A DNA stretch of 64,000 nt from Melastoma dodecandrum (taxonomy: Eukaryota > Streptophyta > Magnoliopsida > Myrtales > Melastomataceae), in NCBI GenBank assembly GCA_029817715.1, contig JARUPY010000606.1:3348001-3412000 (forward strand). Direction: 5' to 3'. Positions 35,909-47,561 of the stretch are shown here, piece after piece (positions within the stretch are counted from its first letter, which is position 1; every line of letters starts with the position of its first letter). Made by a program: the position numbers and the translations under genes. A model generated the notes under the pieces. The model was not told where the DNA came from. It searched no databases and was given only the letters and a program-made list of their open reading frames with translations.

Positions 35909-36482
35909 CTAGGCCACATATATAACAACGCTAACTAAAACTAATACAAGAAAGGTCATGAACTTGAAATTTCTATCTAATTTCTTCATCATCGCTTGAT
36001 TTGCACGTTCTTCCAGCTGATGGGATGACTGGAGCATCTTATGCTTCAACACCTGTGCCTCGAGATGCTTGATAACTTCTTCCATTGCAGCTTGGTTCTT
36101 CTGCATCAGCTCGACCTTACTTTCTAACAACTTCTTAGTCTCAACAAGGTGTGATATAATTTCCTTTTCTTGAGGAGGTATCACATCATCATACCAGCTG
36201 AAAAAGCCACAATCATCATCCTGTATACATGGTCAGAACACACAATAAAATTCAGATAATAACACACAGCAGAAAAGTATCCCCGGATCAGCTCAGAACA
36301 CAACAGAAATTCACATCAGAACACAACGAAAGCACCTTCCACTCTGGACAACGAAAGAAACGTCTCCCCGGATTGCTTCTACTCCAGGAGATGTACAATA
36401 CAGCTCGCATCCCATGTTTGCACCTCCTTTCACAAGTAATAGAGGTGGAGTTGGCAGATTCTGCACCCTCGATACAACTCAT
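35909..36482 (-). CDS. GRF-type zinc-finger, coiled-coil, tail-anchored protein of the MULE, 152 aa
   Basis: Two exons, 36482-36336 and 36220-35909, join in phase across a 115-nt GT-AG intron. Exon 1 carries the first half of a GRF zinc finger (CERRCKHGMRA..., NPGRRFFRCPEWK). Exon 2 opens with its second half (DDDCGFFSWYDD). A coiled coil of about 60 residues follows (KKLLESKVELMQKNQAAMEE). The extreme C terminus is one hydrophobic segment (FMTFLVLVLVSVVIYVA). The ATG at 36482 is the only Met upstream of the finger in this exon. The gene lies wholly between the MULE repeats and is convergent with the transposase, like mudrB relative to mudrA in maize MuDR, though unrelated in sequence. Its role in transposition is unknown. 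Confidence 0.75.
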
Positions 36483-36836
36483 ACTAATGAACCTCTACAT
36501 TTAACAAAATAATTTTAAAACAATTCGAAAACATTAACCCAACACCATACAGACTTCCATTTACAAAATCCGACCCAAAATCCCAACCCAGAAACCCATA
36601 CGAGAAGCACAAGGGAACAACAATAAGAAAGTGAGGAACCTCAATAACCAAGACAAGAAAGAGCGACTAACCTGATGAACGTACGCAACAATACGCAAGG
36701 AACCCCAGGTGAACACGGCCAAGAACAACCCAGATGAACACGAGGAGGACAGAAATTAGAAACGAACCCTAATTTCCCAATTTCTTTCCTTACTTTATAA
36801 TAGATCCCTGAAAAACCAAAAAATCGAAGCACTTTC

Positions 36837-37053
36837 TCAGTTTTTGCCACGTAGCGTTTCCCTGAAAAAAAATAAAGAGCCACGTAGGTGATCATAAAGG
36901 TCCGTCAAAGCCACGTCTGCACCGGTTAACGGACGTCGGCTATTAGGCCTAATCAAAAAATAAAATGTAGATTTGGCCAAATCTAAAACTTTTTAATTAT
37001 AGGGCACAAAAGAAAGTTGGCCTATAGTTCGGGCCATAAATCAATAATTTGCC
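36837..37053. repeat. Right terminal inverted repeat of the MULE
   Basis: Reverse complement of the left repeat, ending ...ATAATTTGCC. It probably supplies the promoter of the minus-strand GRF gene, whose ATG lies about 350 nt inside. Confidence 0.92.
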
Positions 37054-37062
37054 ATTTTAAAA
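37054..37062. repeat. 9-bp target-site duplication, right
   Basis: ATTTTAAAA, identical to 32068-32076. Confidence 0.93.
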
Positions 37063-37203
37063 TTATCTTGAAAGTTGTTTAATAACAAACCACGCAAAAG
37101 AAGTGACAGTACATCTTCACCCAATATAACATAAACCCACCTCGTATTCCCACAATTTCTAACTATATAAACAGACAAAACCCAACACAAAAGAATGAAT
37201 CTG

Positions 37204-37205
37204 GC

Positions 37206-37235
<30 letters not shown>
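37204..37235. repeat. CAA trinucleotide microsatellite
   Basis: About ten CAA/AAC units, in the region downstream of the minus-strand RING gene. Confidence 0.9.
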
Positions 37236-37236
<1 letters not shown>

Positions 37237-37492
37237 TTACAGTACAGAGATTTTGCATCAAAACTGCTGGGACTATTCAAAAGTTAAAGAAGACAATGGC
37301 CACGAGATCCTTTTCCGTGTTTGCTCGAGCAAGATCACATCCGTTCTGTGCTACTACCCCGGTCGTCTTCGTCGTCGCGGGAAGGCTTTTGCAATTTTTG
37401 TCAGCTGCTGCTTGATCCTTTAAAAACGGTCCTCTGGAGCAAGAACTCGGTTCACCCAAAAGATATAAAAAAAATGTAGAAACAGGGTAGTT

Positions 37493-40400
37493 TTACTCTC
37501 GTGAATCTGGATATGCCCTCACAACATCCTCGATAGGGGCTCGACAAGTCGGGCATTTCCCGCTGCCAAATTGCAACTTGACGGCACACTCGAGGCACGT
37601 GCACATGTGCCCGCACCTGGATCAAATGCAAATGAGGTCAAGCTGTCAGGGCGCACAAGGTTGAGAGGTTGAAGGGGAAGAGCATCGACTGACCTGTAAA
37701 GGAGAGAGTCTATGGGCTTGTCGTAGCAGATGCAGCAGCTGCTCCTCAGTAGCATCTGCTTCATCGACATCCCGTCGCCCCTTTCTGTGTCTCCACAGGA
37801 CAACTTCATCAGCCCGGTAAAGAGGAATAATATATACTGCTAACCACCCATAGATGAGGGAGAAGGCATGGCCTACCTGACGAACTAATCTCTTGTTTCA
37901 TGGTATACTGCATGGTGGCTTGAAAATCTATGCAGGTTTTTATCGACCTTCTGAGCTCGGACATCTCGCGTCGGAGCTGCTTCATTTGTCCCCTCAGTTC
38001 GTTTATGAGCTCGATCTCCTGTGGATTCATGTAACGACATAAGGATTACCAAGGAGACAAATGGGAGGATCCAATGAGCAGACAAAGGAATAAAAGGTCA
38101 CCAAGGAGAGAGGGTCTATCGATCTCGTGTGCTGCAGGGGGTCCATGTAATATGCCCGTGACCGTGGAGATTGAGCAGAGGAGAGGCAGGCTGCTTGGTC
38201 ATGAGCTTCGAAACCCCATGATCTCGTCAGAGATTCGAAGGAGGAGGAAGACCGCGAGGATAGAGGGCTGTGACGGGAATGGTCACTGGCTTCGTGATAC
38301 TGCTCTCTGATCATGCTTCTTTCAGTTTCCTCCACCACTAATTCCTCCACTGCTGCTTCCTCAGCCGACAGCTCCTGCCCTGCTTCGTTGCTATCTCTAT
38401 CTATTACCTCCCCGATGTCCCAGGCCCCACTTTCTTCCACTTGCAATTGAACCCTTTCCCCATCTTGCACCGGCTCTCCGACGTCGCTCTGTTGTTGGTG
38501 GCTAGCCGAACGGTCACGAGCTAGTGTACTCACCAACATGGGAAAGTCCAGATGGATTTGAGCATCCTCGGGTAGAGCTAATAGGTCATTCTGCTTATGG
38601 AAATGGGAAACCATGAGGTCATCCATCCTCTCTCGGAAATCGCTGCATAGAAATGTGGACACCCTTCTCCTGGATTTGTATTGCCAGAAAAGAGTCAGTT
38701 CTCGGGTACAGACAAAGCACCAAAATAACCAAATCTAGGTTGATGCAGTGATGTTAATGCTTCCAACCAGCTTTGCAATGTTCATGTTTGTACCTCCGAA
38801 GGAGATGAAGAATGTCGTCATTCACCGAGTCCTGCTCAAGTATCTCCCGGTACCATGACTGTCGGCGGTCCTCCCAATAGCTTCTCGGGCGGGATATCTT
38901 ACTAATCCAGTCATAATTGCTCTCCATTGTTGGTAGCTCTTCATCGGCTTCTTGTTCATCTTCATACCATAAAACCGAAGACGAACATGCATCCATTGAT
39001 TGCTGGCATTCCAGACTAGGGTCCTCATAGCTGAGTATTTCAACAGCGGAATCTGACACCCTTGCAACCGAATCATCGTCATATTTGCTAGTGGTAGACT
39101 CCATTGATGGGGGAGCCATAACTTCCGAGTCTGGCTGAAGGCTTCTGCACCCCTTGTCATCGGTGTCCTCAGATGGCTGATCACTCGCTGAAGTAGTCGC
39201 CATCTGAGAGACATTGCTCATAATATGCCGAGGAGAGGCACCGAGATCCACCAACCCCTTGTGTTCTTTAAGGTCGAGCTCTGCCGTTGTCTTAATCATT
39301 TCCCTGTTTTGATATAGGGAGCTGGGTTAAGCCAATGAATTAGACAGTTTGGCGTAGGTCGGGACGTGAGATTATCGCAGGAACCTAAAACAAATAGTAC
39401 CACCAGGCATGAACTGCACCTGAGTGGCGGGATGCTCGGATTATTTGGTGCACTGCCTCTGCTGGGGCCTCGAAACAGATTGAGAGGGTGCCGCTCACGT
39501 GCCGCCAACCCATGCTGGAGAAGTTTGAGCTTGAGGTGGGCCTGCATTTTTAAACTGGTGCCGTCATCTCGGACGGAAAAATAAAACAGAGCAATGAACT
39601 ATTATTCCTAAACGACACACGATGGTAAAAAGAGATGTACTTGGATTCGACCCCTTTGCGAGAATTTCGAAACCGCACAACGGTCCGTTAGAGTTTCTAG
39701 CTCCTTATGCCTATCACGCTCCATCTGCATGAGTAAGTCTGAGAAGGCTTGCCTTCCTCTGATCCTTGGAGAACTTGCCGCATGGAGAAAAAGTTTTTGG
39801 TCCGCGATAGCATGGCCATGATGAGGTGTACGTTCCCGCTCTCTATATGGAGATTCAGCAGCAGGAGATGCATCATTCTCATTTGCATCGCCGGTTGATG
39901 TCAGTCTCCTAATGATATTGGCGACCCTGCCTCTCTCGCTATCCGATGCACTCGAAGCCCGGCCTTTAAACGAAGGTGAAGGGTCCTTACCCGTGCCTGC
40001 ACCATCGGATTCCCAGTCCGTGAGCAGATCCTCATTTGTCTGGTGAGCTCCTTCAAAATATGACAAGGTGTCTTCTCTAGGGGAATTCATGACGTTCTCT
40101 GGGCAGCTCAATGCGGAGGAATTGCTACGGCTGCAGCATCCAATGGAATTGGTGGTGTTGCCATTCGGCCTAGACAACCTGGCCTCCCACATTTGCACGA
40201 GGGAAAAGGCACCTTTGTTCGCATTGTCCAAGGATTCCGTTGGCGAGGTATCCCCCAGGGACGTGGATGTCCCGGGCTTCCGTGAGTCAGATTCATACAA
40301 AAGGTCAGCCTCCTGTGCGTGCTTCTCAATGGTGGAGACCATTCCCCTGGCCTGCTGCGCCGCCCACCTATCTACGATCCGAGCCTGAGTCAGGGACAGG

Positions 40401-40684
40401 GCCGAACATTCACCTTCTCTCTCAAAGGCATCGCCACGGGGTTCGTTCCTAGGCTCCTTGATGAACCAGGGGTCAATCCTACCATCCTTAACCTGGCCAA
40501 CCTCGGCAGGGAATGCCGGGAGGTGATCCCTGACGAGGTTCTTCAACAACTTATTGTGGAAGGTATCCTGGGGGGTCATTGCGGCCTTGTTAGGGTCGGG
40601 GTGTCGATTGCGCCTTCGGCTGTGATCCTTGAGGACACAACGAAAAGGGGAGGGAGAGGCGATCTCCACATGAGAGGACGCCAT
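37493..40684 (-). CDS. RING-finger protein with coiled coil, probable E3 ubiquitin ligase, 866 aa
   Basis: Exons: 40684-39641, 39541-39420, 39303-38794, 38669-38102, 38018-37877, 37784-37694, 37616-37493. They total 2601 nt in phase. The start [20 protein letters not shown] is chosen over an in-frame ATG at 40789 because it fits the plant family N terminus as I remember it. A long, Ser/Glu-rich, probably disordered body includes [16 protein letters not shown] and [19 protein letters not shown] coiled coil (residues about 749-792, [20 protein letters not shown]) precedes a C-terminal C3HC4 RING (residues about 812-860: [20 protein letters not shown], then [15 protein letters not shown]). The RING suggests E2 binding and ubiquitin transfer; the substrate is unknown. 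The acceptor of exon 6 is less certain (37784, or a few nt upstream). All RING ligands are present. Confidence 0.88.
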
Positions 40685-41105
40685 TCCCCAGGGGGATCCC
40701 GGGGCGATCACGTGGAGGAGGCCGGCGAGGAAGGGATCATAGGAGACGAGGCCTTGTGAAGAAGAAGAGGCGAGCAATGAGATGATCAAGAGGAGGGGGG
40801 AGAGGAGGGAGGAAGAGTTGGGAAAGGAATCCAGCGCTCAGAAAAACAAGAAGAGAAAGGATGAGGACGAAGACGATCGATTCAATCCAAATCCATAAAA
40901 GAGAGGAGGGAGAGGAACTACGTACGATTCCGACACGACGAGCTACATTTAAGGTTTCTTATTCGGAAGGGAGGGAGGATTTGCCTAAATTTGGTTTTGG
41001 GGGGATGTTGAAAAACCAAAAGGGAGGAGGAAACGCAAACCATATGGACATGCAAAGCATGCATTGTTGGGTTGGATGGCTACGGACACACAAGCCATGC
41101 ATTTA
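40685..41105. other. Upstream region of the RING gene
   Basis: No gene is recognised. It is purine-rich on the plus strand (GGAGAGGA-like), consistent with a pyrimidine-rich 5' UTR of the minus-strand RING gene. An additional in-frame ATG at 40789 could extend the protein by 35 residues. Confidence 0.45.
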
Positions 41106-41710
41106 TATTTAAAAGCCAAAATATACGTTTATGTCCATAAGTATTGACAAACTTTCTTTTTATGTCAACATCTTTTTTTATATACAAAAACGTCACTAAC
41201 TATATCATCAACCTTTTTTCTAGCCAATCTTGAATTTCTTATAGTGGAAGCCAAACGGAGCCTTAATATATTCTAACTCTCTTGCTATAACAGTTGATTT
41301 TCAACTTATCATTAATTCGTCTTATAATCCTACTTATCCGTAGTAGCAGTCCCGTAATAGAATATCATTCGACCTTCATCGATTTTGAATATTTTTTGAC
41401 AGCATCAGTAACTGTAGTTAATTTCGGCTTTTAATTCACTTGATTTGCTCATCAAAATTTTAAAATTAAAAACACATAAAAAGTTTTAATATTATTTTTC
41501 AATTTTTTTTTATTTTTTTCCTTTTTAGTCAAAAAATAAAAATTATCTATTAAGGCCCCGTTTGGCTTGCACTATAAAAAATTCAAGATTGGCCAGAAAA
41601 AAGGTTGATGACATAGTTTGTGACATTTTTGTATATAAAAAAAGATATTGACATAAAAAGAAAGTTTGTCAATACTTAGGGACATAAACGTATATTTTGC
41701 CTATTTAAAA
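41106..41710. mobile_element. Foldback MITE, copy 2, with 9-bp duplication
   Basis: The element is 41115-41701 (587 bp), bracketed by a perfect 9-bp duplication TATTTAAAA (41106-41114 and 41702-41710). Long inverted repeats start GCCAAAATATACGTTTATG on the left and pair with ...CGTATATTTTGCC on the right. The internal part matches copy 1 at 18617-19198 in the opposite orientation. There is no coding capacity. The 9-bp duplication and the G(G)CAAAAT terminus place it with Mutator-like MITEs. Confidence 0.9.
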
Positions 41711-42034
41711 TGGTCCTCTCGATTTCTTATCCATCTTAATTAGTCACCTCCTTTACTTTGACTGGATTTTGTTCTACCACCCCCAGCAGGCACAACTCCC
41801 TCTTTTTTTGGAAAATATTTTATGTGAAATCCAAGTGATCCTTTTTTTAAATGAATTCGGATAACACATGATAGGTATTTTTACAGCCGAGCCCAACTGG
41901 GCTTTGTCCGAAAGGAGTATGGGATTGGGCTTGGGCTTGTAATAAGAATGGAAGCCCCCACCACCAAACACACAACAGTCTCCTCCTCCTCCCCCCGTCC
42001 TGTGGAGAGCGGCAGACGGAGAACGAGACGAAGA

Positions 42035-43261
42035 ATGGCGTGGAGCGCGACGATGACGGGAGCTCTGCTTGGGTTGGGCACCCAGATGTACTCCAACGCC
42101 CTCCGCAAGCTCCCTTACATGCGCCGTTCGTTCCCCTTCCTCCCCTCTCCCCCCCCCCCCCAATCTTTTTGATCTTTCCCCTTTTTCGGGGGTTCTTGTT
42201 GGGTTCGGTTTGCTTGGTGGTGACTGAAACGACTAACCAGAAGGGTTCAATCGATCGTCGATTTTTGATTGTTTGTTTTTGGGTGGTTTTAGATCCATGG
42301 GAACACGTGTTGGGGATGGGCCTTGGTGCGGTGTTCGTCAACCAGCTGGTCAAGTGGGATGCCAAGCTCCAGGAAGATCTGGACAAGATGCTCGAGAAGG
42401 CTAAGGCCGCCAACGAGCGCCGTTACTTCGGTACTCCTCCTCCTCGACCCCATTTACTCGCTTGCGTGATTCCGCGCTTCAAAATGAAAAAAAAGGATCA
42501 ATCTTTCCCCCACTCCACGTTTTCCCATTTGAGAATTGAAAAAGCTTCTCGGATGAACGACCTCGGTATTCATTTTCCACAACTGTTGTCTATTGATATT
42601 GCAAAAACGATACGCCCTTCACATATGCAACTGTCCCTAAGGTTCTAAGTGAGCCTTTTACTTGTGCTTAAGCGATCCCAGATTTGTCATCAGTTTGTTG
42701 ACTTTGGTGGGACATCAGCAACAATTTTGGAACTGGTTATACGGGACCCTCTGAAGCCATCTAAAGATATGAGATCAATGTGGCTAATCCTCTTTGTATG
42801 CCATGAGGACTGCTTGTTGTTTCATCTATTTAGCATGGTCTGAAGATAAAAAGACCCTGGCAACAACAAGTTTAAGACCTTGGCAATGAATGTCCGCCAT
42901 ACTTGGACACTGATGGACTCATGCTTAGCTCACATCATGAGTCTTCTCCTAACAACAACTTCAAGACCTTGGCAATGAATGTCAGCCATACTTGGACACT
43001 GATGGACTCATGCTTAGCTCACATCATGAGTCTTCTCCTAATTTAGTTTGACATTTTTGTTTCTTCTCCACGTGGCTTTACAGAGTGATTACGTTGGTGC
43101 TGCTGAAACTATCTTCTGAGTTCATCACGTGTCTGTGGTGTCCAGGAGAGAGCAAAAGTTGTTCTCTGACATTTTGTGAATGCTGGGTAAAACAAAGAAA
43201 CCTATCAAGTATCAACTAACCAGTTGTCTATTAACCGTCTGCAGATGAGGACGATGATTGA
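42035..43261 (+). CDS. Small single-span membrane protein, possible complex I accessory subunit, 81 aa
   Basis: Three exons (42035-42125, 42293-42430, 43245-43261) total 246 nt in phase, with GT-AG introns. The last exon encodes only the acidic tail DEDDD. The protein starts MAWSATMTGALLGLGTQM, then has LRKLPYMRHPWEHVLG, one membrane-span-like segment (GMGLGAVFVNQLV) and a charged helix (KWDAKLQEDLDKMLEKAKAA) before NERRYFDEDDD. I associate this pattern with the short plant proteins annotated as the ESSS subunit of mitochondrial NADH:ubiquinone oxidoreductase. That is from memory and not certain. A strongly conserved-looking short protein split over three exons argues for a real gene. Confidence 0.72.
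42861..43038. repeat. Tandem duplication, 2 x 89 bp, in an intron
   Basis: Two adjacent near-identical units, sharing AAGACCTTGGCAATGAATGT through CATGAGTCTTCTCCTA at 89-bp spacing. They lie inside the second intron of the 81-aa gene. Confidence 0.88.
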
Positions 43262-43689
43262 TGCCAATATCCTTGTGCTGCAAGCTGCCCGCTGTCAGCT
43301 GAAAAAACAGTAGGATGCAGATTTTTGTTCTCCAAATGCTTGCTTTTTTTTGTATTGTTTCAAGACTATCCATCTCAGATTATTGATTGATGAGGCATAG
43401 CTACTTTTTTCAATCATGGTTGTTGGGTGCATCTATCGGAATTCCCGGGATATAAATATTCACGATTAATAAGATTGGCTTAGCCGCTGTTTGGATACGA
43501 CTTCCTCGCACGAGTCCAATGTTGTTCTGGCAATTGGGTTTGCCCTTTGCTTCATGCCATCGCTTTGACGAAGTTCCTGATTGATATGATCACTATTTTC
43601 GTTGGGACTCTATGACTTTACCATTCGTTTTTAAGAAATACGGTTCATGTTACTGATGGGGTGTAATTCCTCCACTTGCAATTTGCGCT

Positions 43690-46600
43690 AGTGGTGGCAT
43701 GGTTGTCAAAATCGCAATTTTAATCGTGTAATCGGGCGATTTTACGATTTTTTTACACCCTAACGAGTTGGATCGTCGTTAAGATCGTTTTTTGGTGAAA
43801 TCGTAAAATCGTTCGTAGGATCGTAGGATCGAATCGTTCGTAAAATCGTAAAAATAGCTGACATAGGGCCATAACAATCCGAAGTCCCAAACCCACCTAA
43901 TCCTAAGCCCAAAGTTTGAAAGCCCTAGCCCAAGTCCACTTAATCCAGCTGTCCTAGATTCCTATCAGCTGATCTCACTCTCACCCCCGAGTCTCCCTTG
44001 CCGATTTCCTCTCACCCCCGACCCCGAGTCTCCTTTGCCGATCTCGCCCCCAGGAGCGGCCCCCAAGCAGCCGGCGTTCCGAGCTTGCTCGCACGCAGCC
44101 GGCGTTCCGAGCTTCCCCGCACGCAACCCCAATCTGTCTGTGCTTCCGCGTTCGTCGTATTTGCGTAGGTTTCACCCCCTTTTTCTAATTCTTATCCTTT
44201 TTTTTCGATCTGCGAATTTCTCTGCTGTAGCGCATGAATTGGTAATGCTTGGTAGTCAAGACCGTGGTTGCTTTTTCAGATTCATCCGTGTAGTCTTTTT
44301 TGTTGGTGATTGGTGGGCACAAACTGGGATGTCAATATTGGAGGAGCACTGGACGTGAGATCTTTCATAAATTCAATGAATGTACTGAAGACATACATAT
44401 TTTTCTAGCAAATAGCCTGCCAAATTCTACCTGTTGTTGTTTCCTATCTTCACGTGTCATTACACCTCTTGGCCATATCTATCAAATCTATTTCAGAACC
44501 CTTGCAATATGTTGTAGTTCATGTTGAATGATATGTTTTGGAGTCGTTTTCATTTTCTTTCGCATTATTTTTTGCTGGATTTTTTCAAAGTCATGATACC
44601 TTTGCTATTTATGTGTCCTCGGTGGCTTGCATAACTGCTTCGAAAAGGTTGTGGAGTGCCTTTTCCTAGTGTTTGGGTCTTCTAAGGAGCAGCCAAAAGA
44701 GCGGCCACCAACAATGAGCTCTGTGGCGATGCCTTATAAAAGGGGGACATAAAGAAGTCAGGAGAACTTGTCTGTAACAAGGGATGTTGATTTGTTGATT
44801 TCTTTACATTGCAGGATGTTTGAAACTGGAAGTGGTAGTTCTTCACATGTTGCACTTGCACCTAAACGCCAATTTGCAAAAAATGCTCCTGGAGCCAGGG
44901 AAGATGTGGGTTGAGAGTATGATGTTGCTGTTGATAACAATCCAAGGAAAGTTCAGTGCAAGTTCTGTGAGAAATTGTTCACTGGAGGTATTTACAGGCT
45001 AAAGCATCACCTTGATAAATAAAGACGTTGGAGCTTGTAGAGCAGTTCCTGATGATGTGAAAATGAAGATGATGGAGGTTTGTTGCAGTTTGCAAGAAAG
45101 ACTTATTAAGAAGTCAAAATTATCTTCGTCTGAGGATGGGAAAGCAAGCACGAATCAACTGTTACAGAATTCATCTCAATCTGGGAAGGATCTCTTCAAA
45201 AGAAGTGCAAGTTCTCATCAAACAATCAATACTACGTTCAAGAAGGAACTTAGAGAGGAGGCTTGTGAGGAAATTGCATCTTTTTTCTATAACAATGCCA
45301 TTCCCTTTAATGTGTCAAAGAGTGAAGAATACCATAAGATGTTTGAATTGGTTGCTCGACATGGACTTGGGTTCAACCCACCTTCCTATCATGAGATTCG
45401 AGATAAGTATTTGAAGAAGAAAGTAAATTCGACTACAGAGGCTATTCAAGAGCATAAGAATCATTGGAAGAACTTTGGATGCTCGATCATGACTGATGGG
45501 TGGACTGACAAGCGAAGAAGGACTATTTTGAATTTTCTGGTTAATTGCCCAAGAGGTACTATTTTCTTAAAATCCATCGATGCCTCTCACATTTGTAAGA
45601 ATGCTGAAAATGTCTATAAGATGATTGACGAGGTTGTTGAGGAGGTTGGAGAAGAGAATGTTATACAGATTGTCACGGATAATGCATCAAATTATAAGGC
45701 TGCAGGGCAATTATTGATGGAGAAAAGAAAGAATTTATATTGGACTCCTTGTGCTGCCCATTGCATTGATCTCATGTTGGAAGACTTTGAGAAGAAAATA
45801 CCAATTCACAAGGAGACCATCTCAAGTGGAAAGAAGATAACCACTTACATCTATGGAAGAACATCTCTCATTTCGATGTTACAAAGCTTCACAAATGGAA
45901 AGGATTTAGTGAGACCAGGTGTGACTCGTTTCGATTTTATTTCGAATGAGAACATCTCTTATTTCGATGTTACAAAACTTATATGTATCTTAGGTGCGAC
46001 TCGTTTTGCTACTGCATATCTCACTTTGGGATGCTTGCACGACAACAAAGGAGCTTTGGTGAGGATGTTTACATGTGATAAGTGGAAGGCCAGCCAATAT
46101 GCAAAGACAAATGATGGGAAACATCTCGAAGAAATGATTACAGACAAAACATTTTGGAAGAATATTGTCATTTGTCTAAAAGGTGCTTTTCCCTTGATCA
46201 AAGTGTTAAGATTGGTTGATTATGAAGAGAAGCCAGCAATGGGGTTTATTTATGAGGAGATGGACAAAGCTAAAGCGAAGATTCAGAGTGTCTTCAATGG
46301 AGTCAAGAGAAGGTAAATATGGTTGTTTTATTTTTAGCTATCTATTGCATTATTTAGCTAAATATGCTTATCTATTTCATTGTTTAGCTATCTGCCTTTG
46401 TGGGAAATCATTGATCCGCGATGGGATAACCATATGCATAAGCCTCTTCATGCCGCGGGCTATTACTTGAACCCGAAGCTACATTATAGTTCCGGGTTCA
46501 AAGCTGACTATGAAGTGAAAAAAGGATTATACGACTGCATGCAAAGGATTGTGGGAGATGTTGAAGAAATCTCCAAGATTGATTTCCAACTTGAGGAGTT

Positions 46601-47561
46601 TAAAAGTAAATCTGGCATGTTTAGAAGTGTTGTTGCAACCAAAGCACTTGACACCAAAACACCGAGACAATGGTGGGAGTCTTATGGGAGTCAATATCCA
46701 GAGTTGCAGAAATTTGCAATTCGTGTGCTAAGCCTTACGTGCAGCTCCTCTGCTTGCGAGAGAAATTGAAGTGCTTTTGAGATGGTAACTTCCACACCAC
46801 AATCTTTTTTTATTTAAATGAGAGTTCTTAGTTAATTGAAGTTGACTATTTGGTTACTTATCTTCTTGTGTTTGTTTAGGTTCATACAAAAAGAAAAAAT
46901 CATTTGAAACAAAAAACTATGAATAATGTGGTTTTTGTGATGGCGAACTCGAGGTTGAGAAAGAAAAAGCAAACAAGGACACCAAAGGATTATGAGATTC
47001 ATGACATTTCCTTGGATGATGAATGGATCCTTGGTGATGATGTTACGGAATATTTCGATGATGAGATTGACATTATAAGTGAAGATGTTGTGCGAGTTGG
47101 AGACGAAGTGGGAGCTAGTAGTGATGGTGATTATTTGCATATTCGAAGCTTTGAAGATGAACTCGAGGAGGAAAACGAAGATGATACGGGCGACGGGGGA
47201 GATGATTATTATGATCAAAACATGAATGTTTTGTTGGATCCTTAGATGTTCTTCTTACGCTTGTTTGATTTACCTCTTTAGACTTGGTGTGTTTTGTTTG
47301 GAAGAATTATATGTTTTGTCACTTTAAGGTGATGTGTCCATTTGATATTAGGACCATTTCTTGTTGACAATGGCACCTTATTCCAGGATACAAAGATTAT
47401 GAAGTGCTTGTTGTTTGATGACCGTGGCACCTTAATCTGAAAGTATTCAAATTATAATTTTGTAAACTCTTTCGATTTTACTTACGATCCCACGAGTTAC
47501 GATCTTGCAGCTCCCTCCCGATCCCGTGTAAGATCTCGATTTTGACAACCTTGAGTGGTGG
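43690..47561 (+). mobile_element. hAT transposon, 3856 bp, with 8-bp duplication
   Basis: The element is 43698-47553, flanked by the perfect 8-bp duplication AGTGGTGG (43690-43697 and 47554-47561), the hAT signature. Short inverted repeats are CATGGTTGTCAAAATCG on the left and its near complement (ending GACAACCTTG) on the right. Subterminal ATCGTAAAATCGT-like motifs repeat near 43735-43855. It encodes a BED/DUF659/hAT-C transposase that is broken. It inserted about 430 bp beyond the last exon of the 81-aa gene, perhaps in or near its 3' UTR. Confidence 0.92.
44816..47245 (+). pseudogene. hAT transposase (BED finger, DUF659, hAT-C), broken
   Basis: Starts at ATG 44816. A BED zinc finger (KVQCKFCEKLFTGG...LKHH) near 44950-45015 is followed by a long frame 45012-46316 with the DUF659 region (CSIMTDGWTDKRRRTILNF, IVTDNASNYKAAG, TPCAAHCIDLMLEDF). 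There is an intron at about 46312-46389. The dimerisation domain (TPRQWWESYGSQYPELQKFA, SLTCSSSACERN) comes next, then a second intron ending about 46878 and an acidic tail to 47245. Breaks are TGA 44912-44914, a frameshift near 45018 just after the BED finger, and TGA 46767-46769 replacing the Trp of the hAT-C motif. An imperfect duplication lies at about 45861-46010. Confidence 0.88.

Larger units (their letters stand above)
32077..37053 (+). mobile_element. Mutator-like element (MULE), 4977 bp, TIR type
   Basis: Terminal inverted repeats of about 217 bp (32077-32294 and 36837-37053) begin GGCAAATTAT and are near-identical. They are bracketed by the perfect 9-bp duplication ATTTTAAAA. Inside, a MuDR-type transposase reads rightward (broken) and a GRF zinc-finger gene reads leftward (intact), converging near 35.5-35.9 kb. 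The similar TIRs suggest a not very old insertion. It sits between GALS and the RING gene, outside their coding regions. Confidence 0.95.

Noticed and set aside
40068..40759. Plus-strand frames over the RING gene
   Set aside because: They are antisense to its first exon and have no domain or splice logic.
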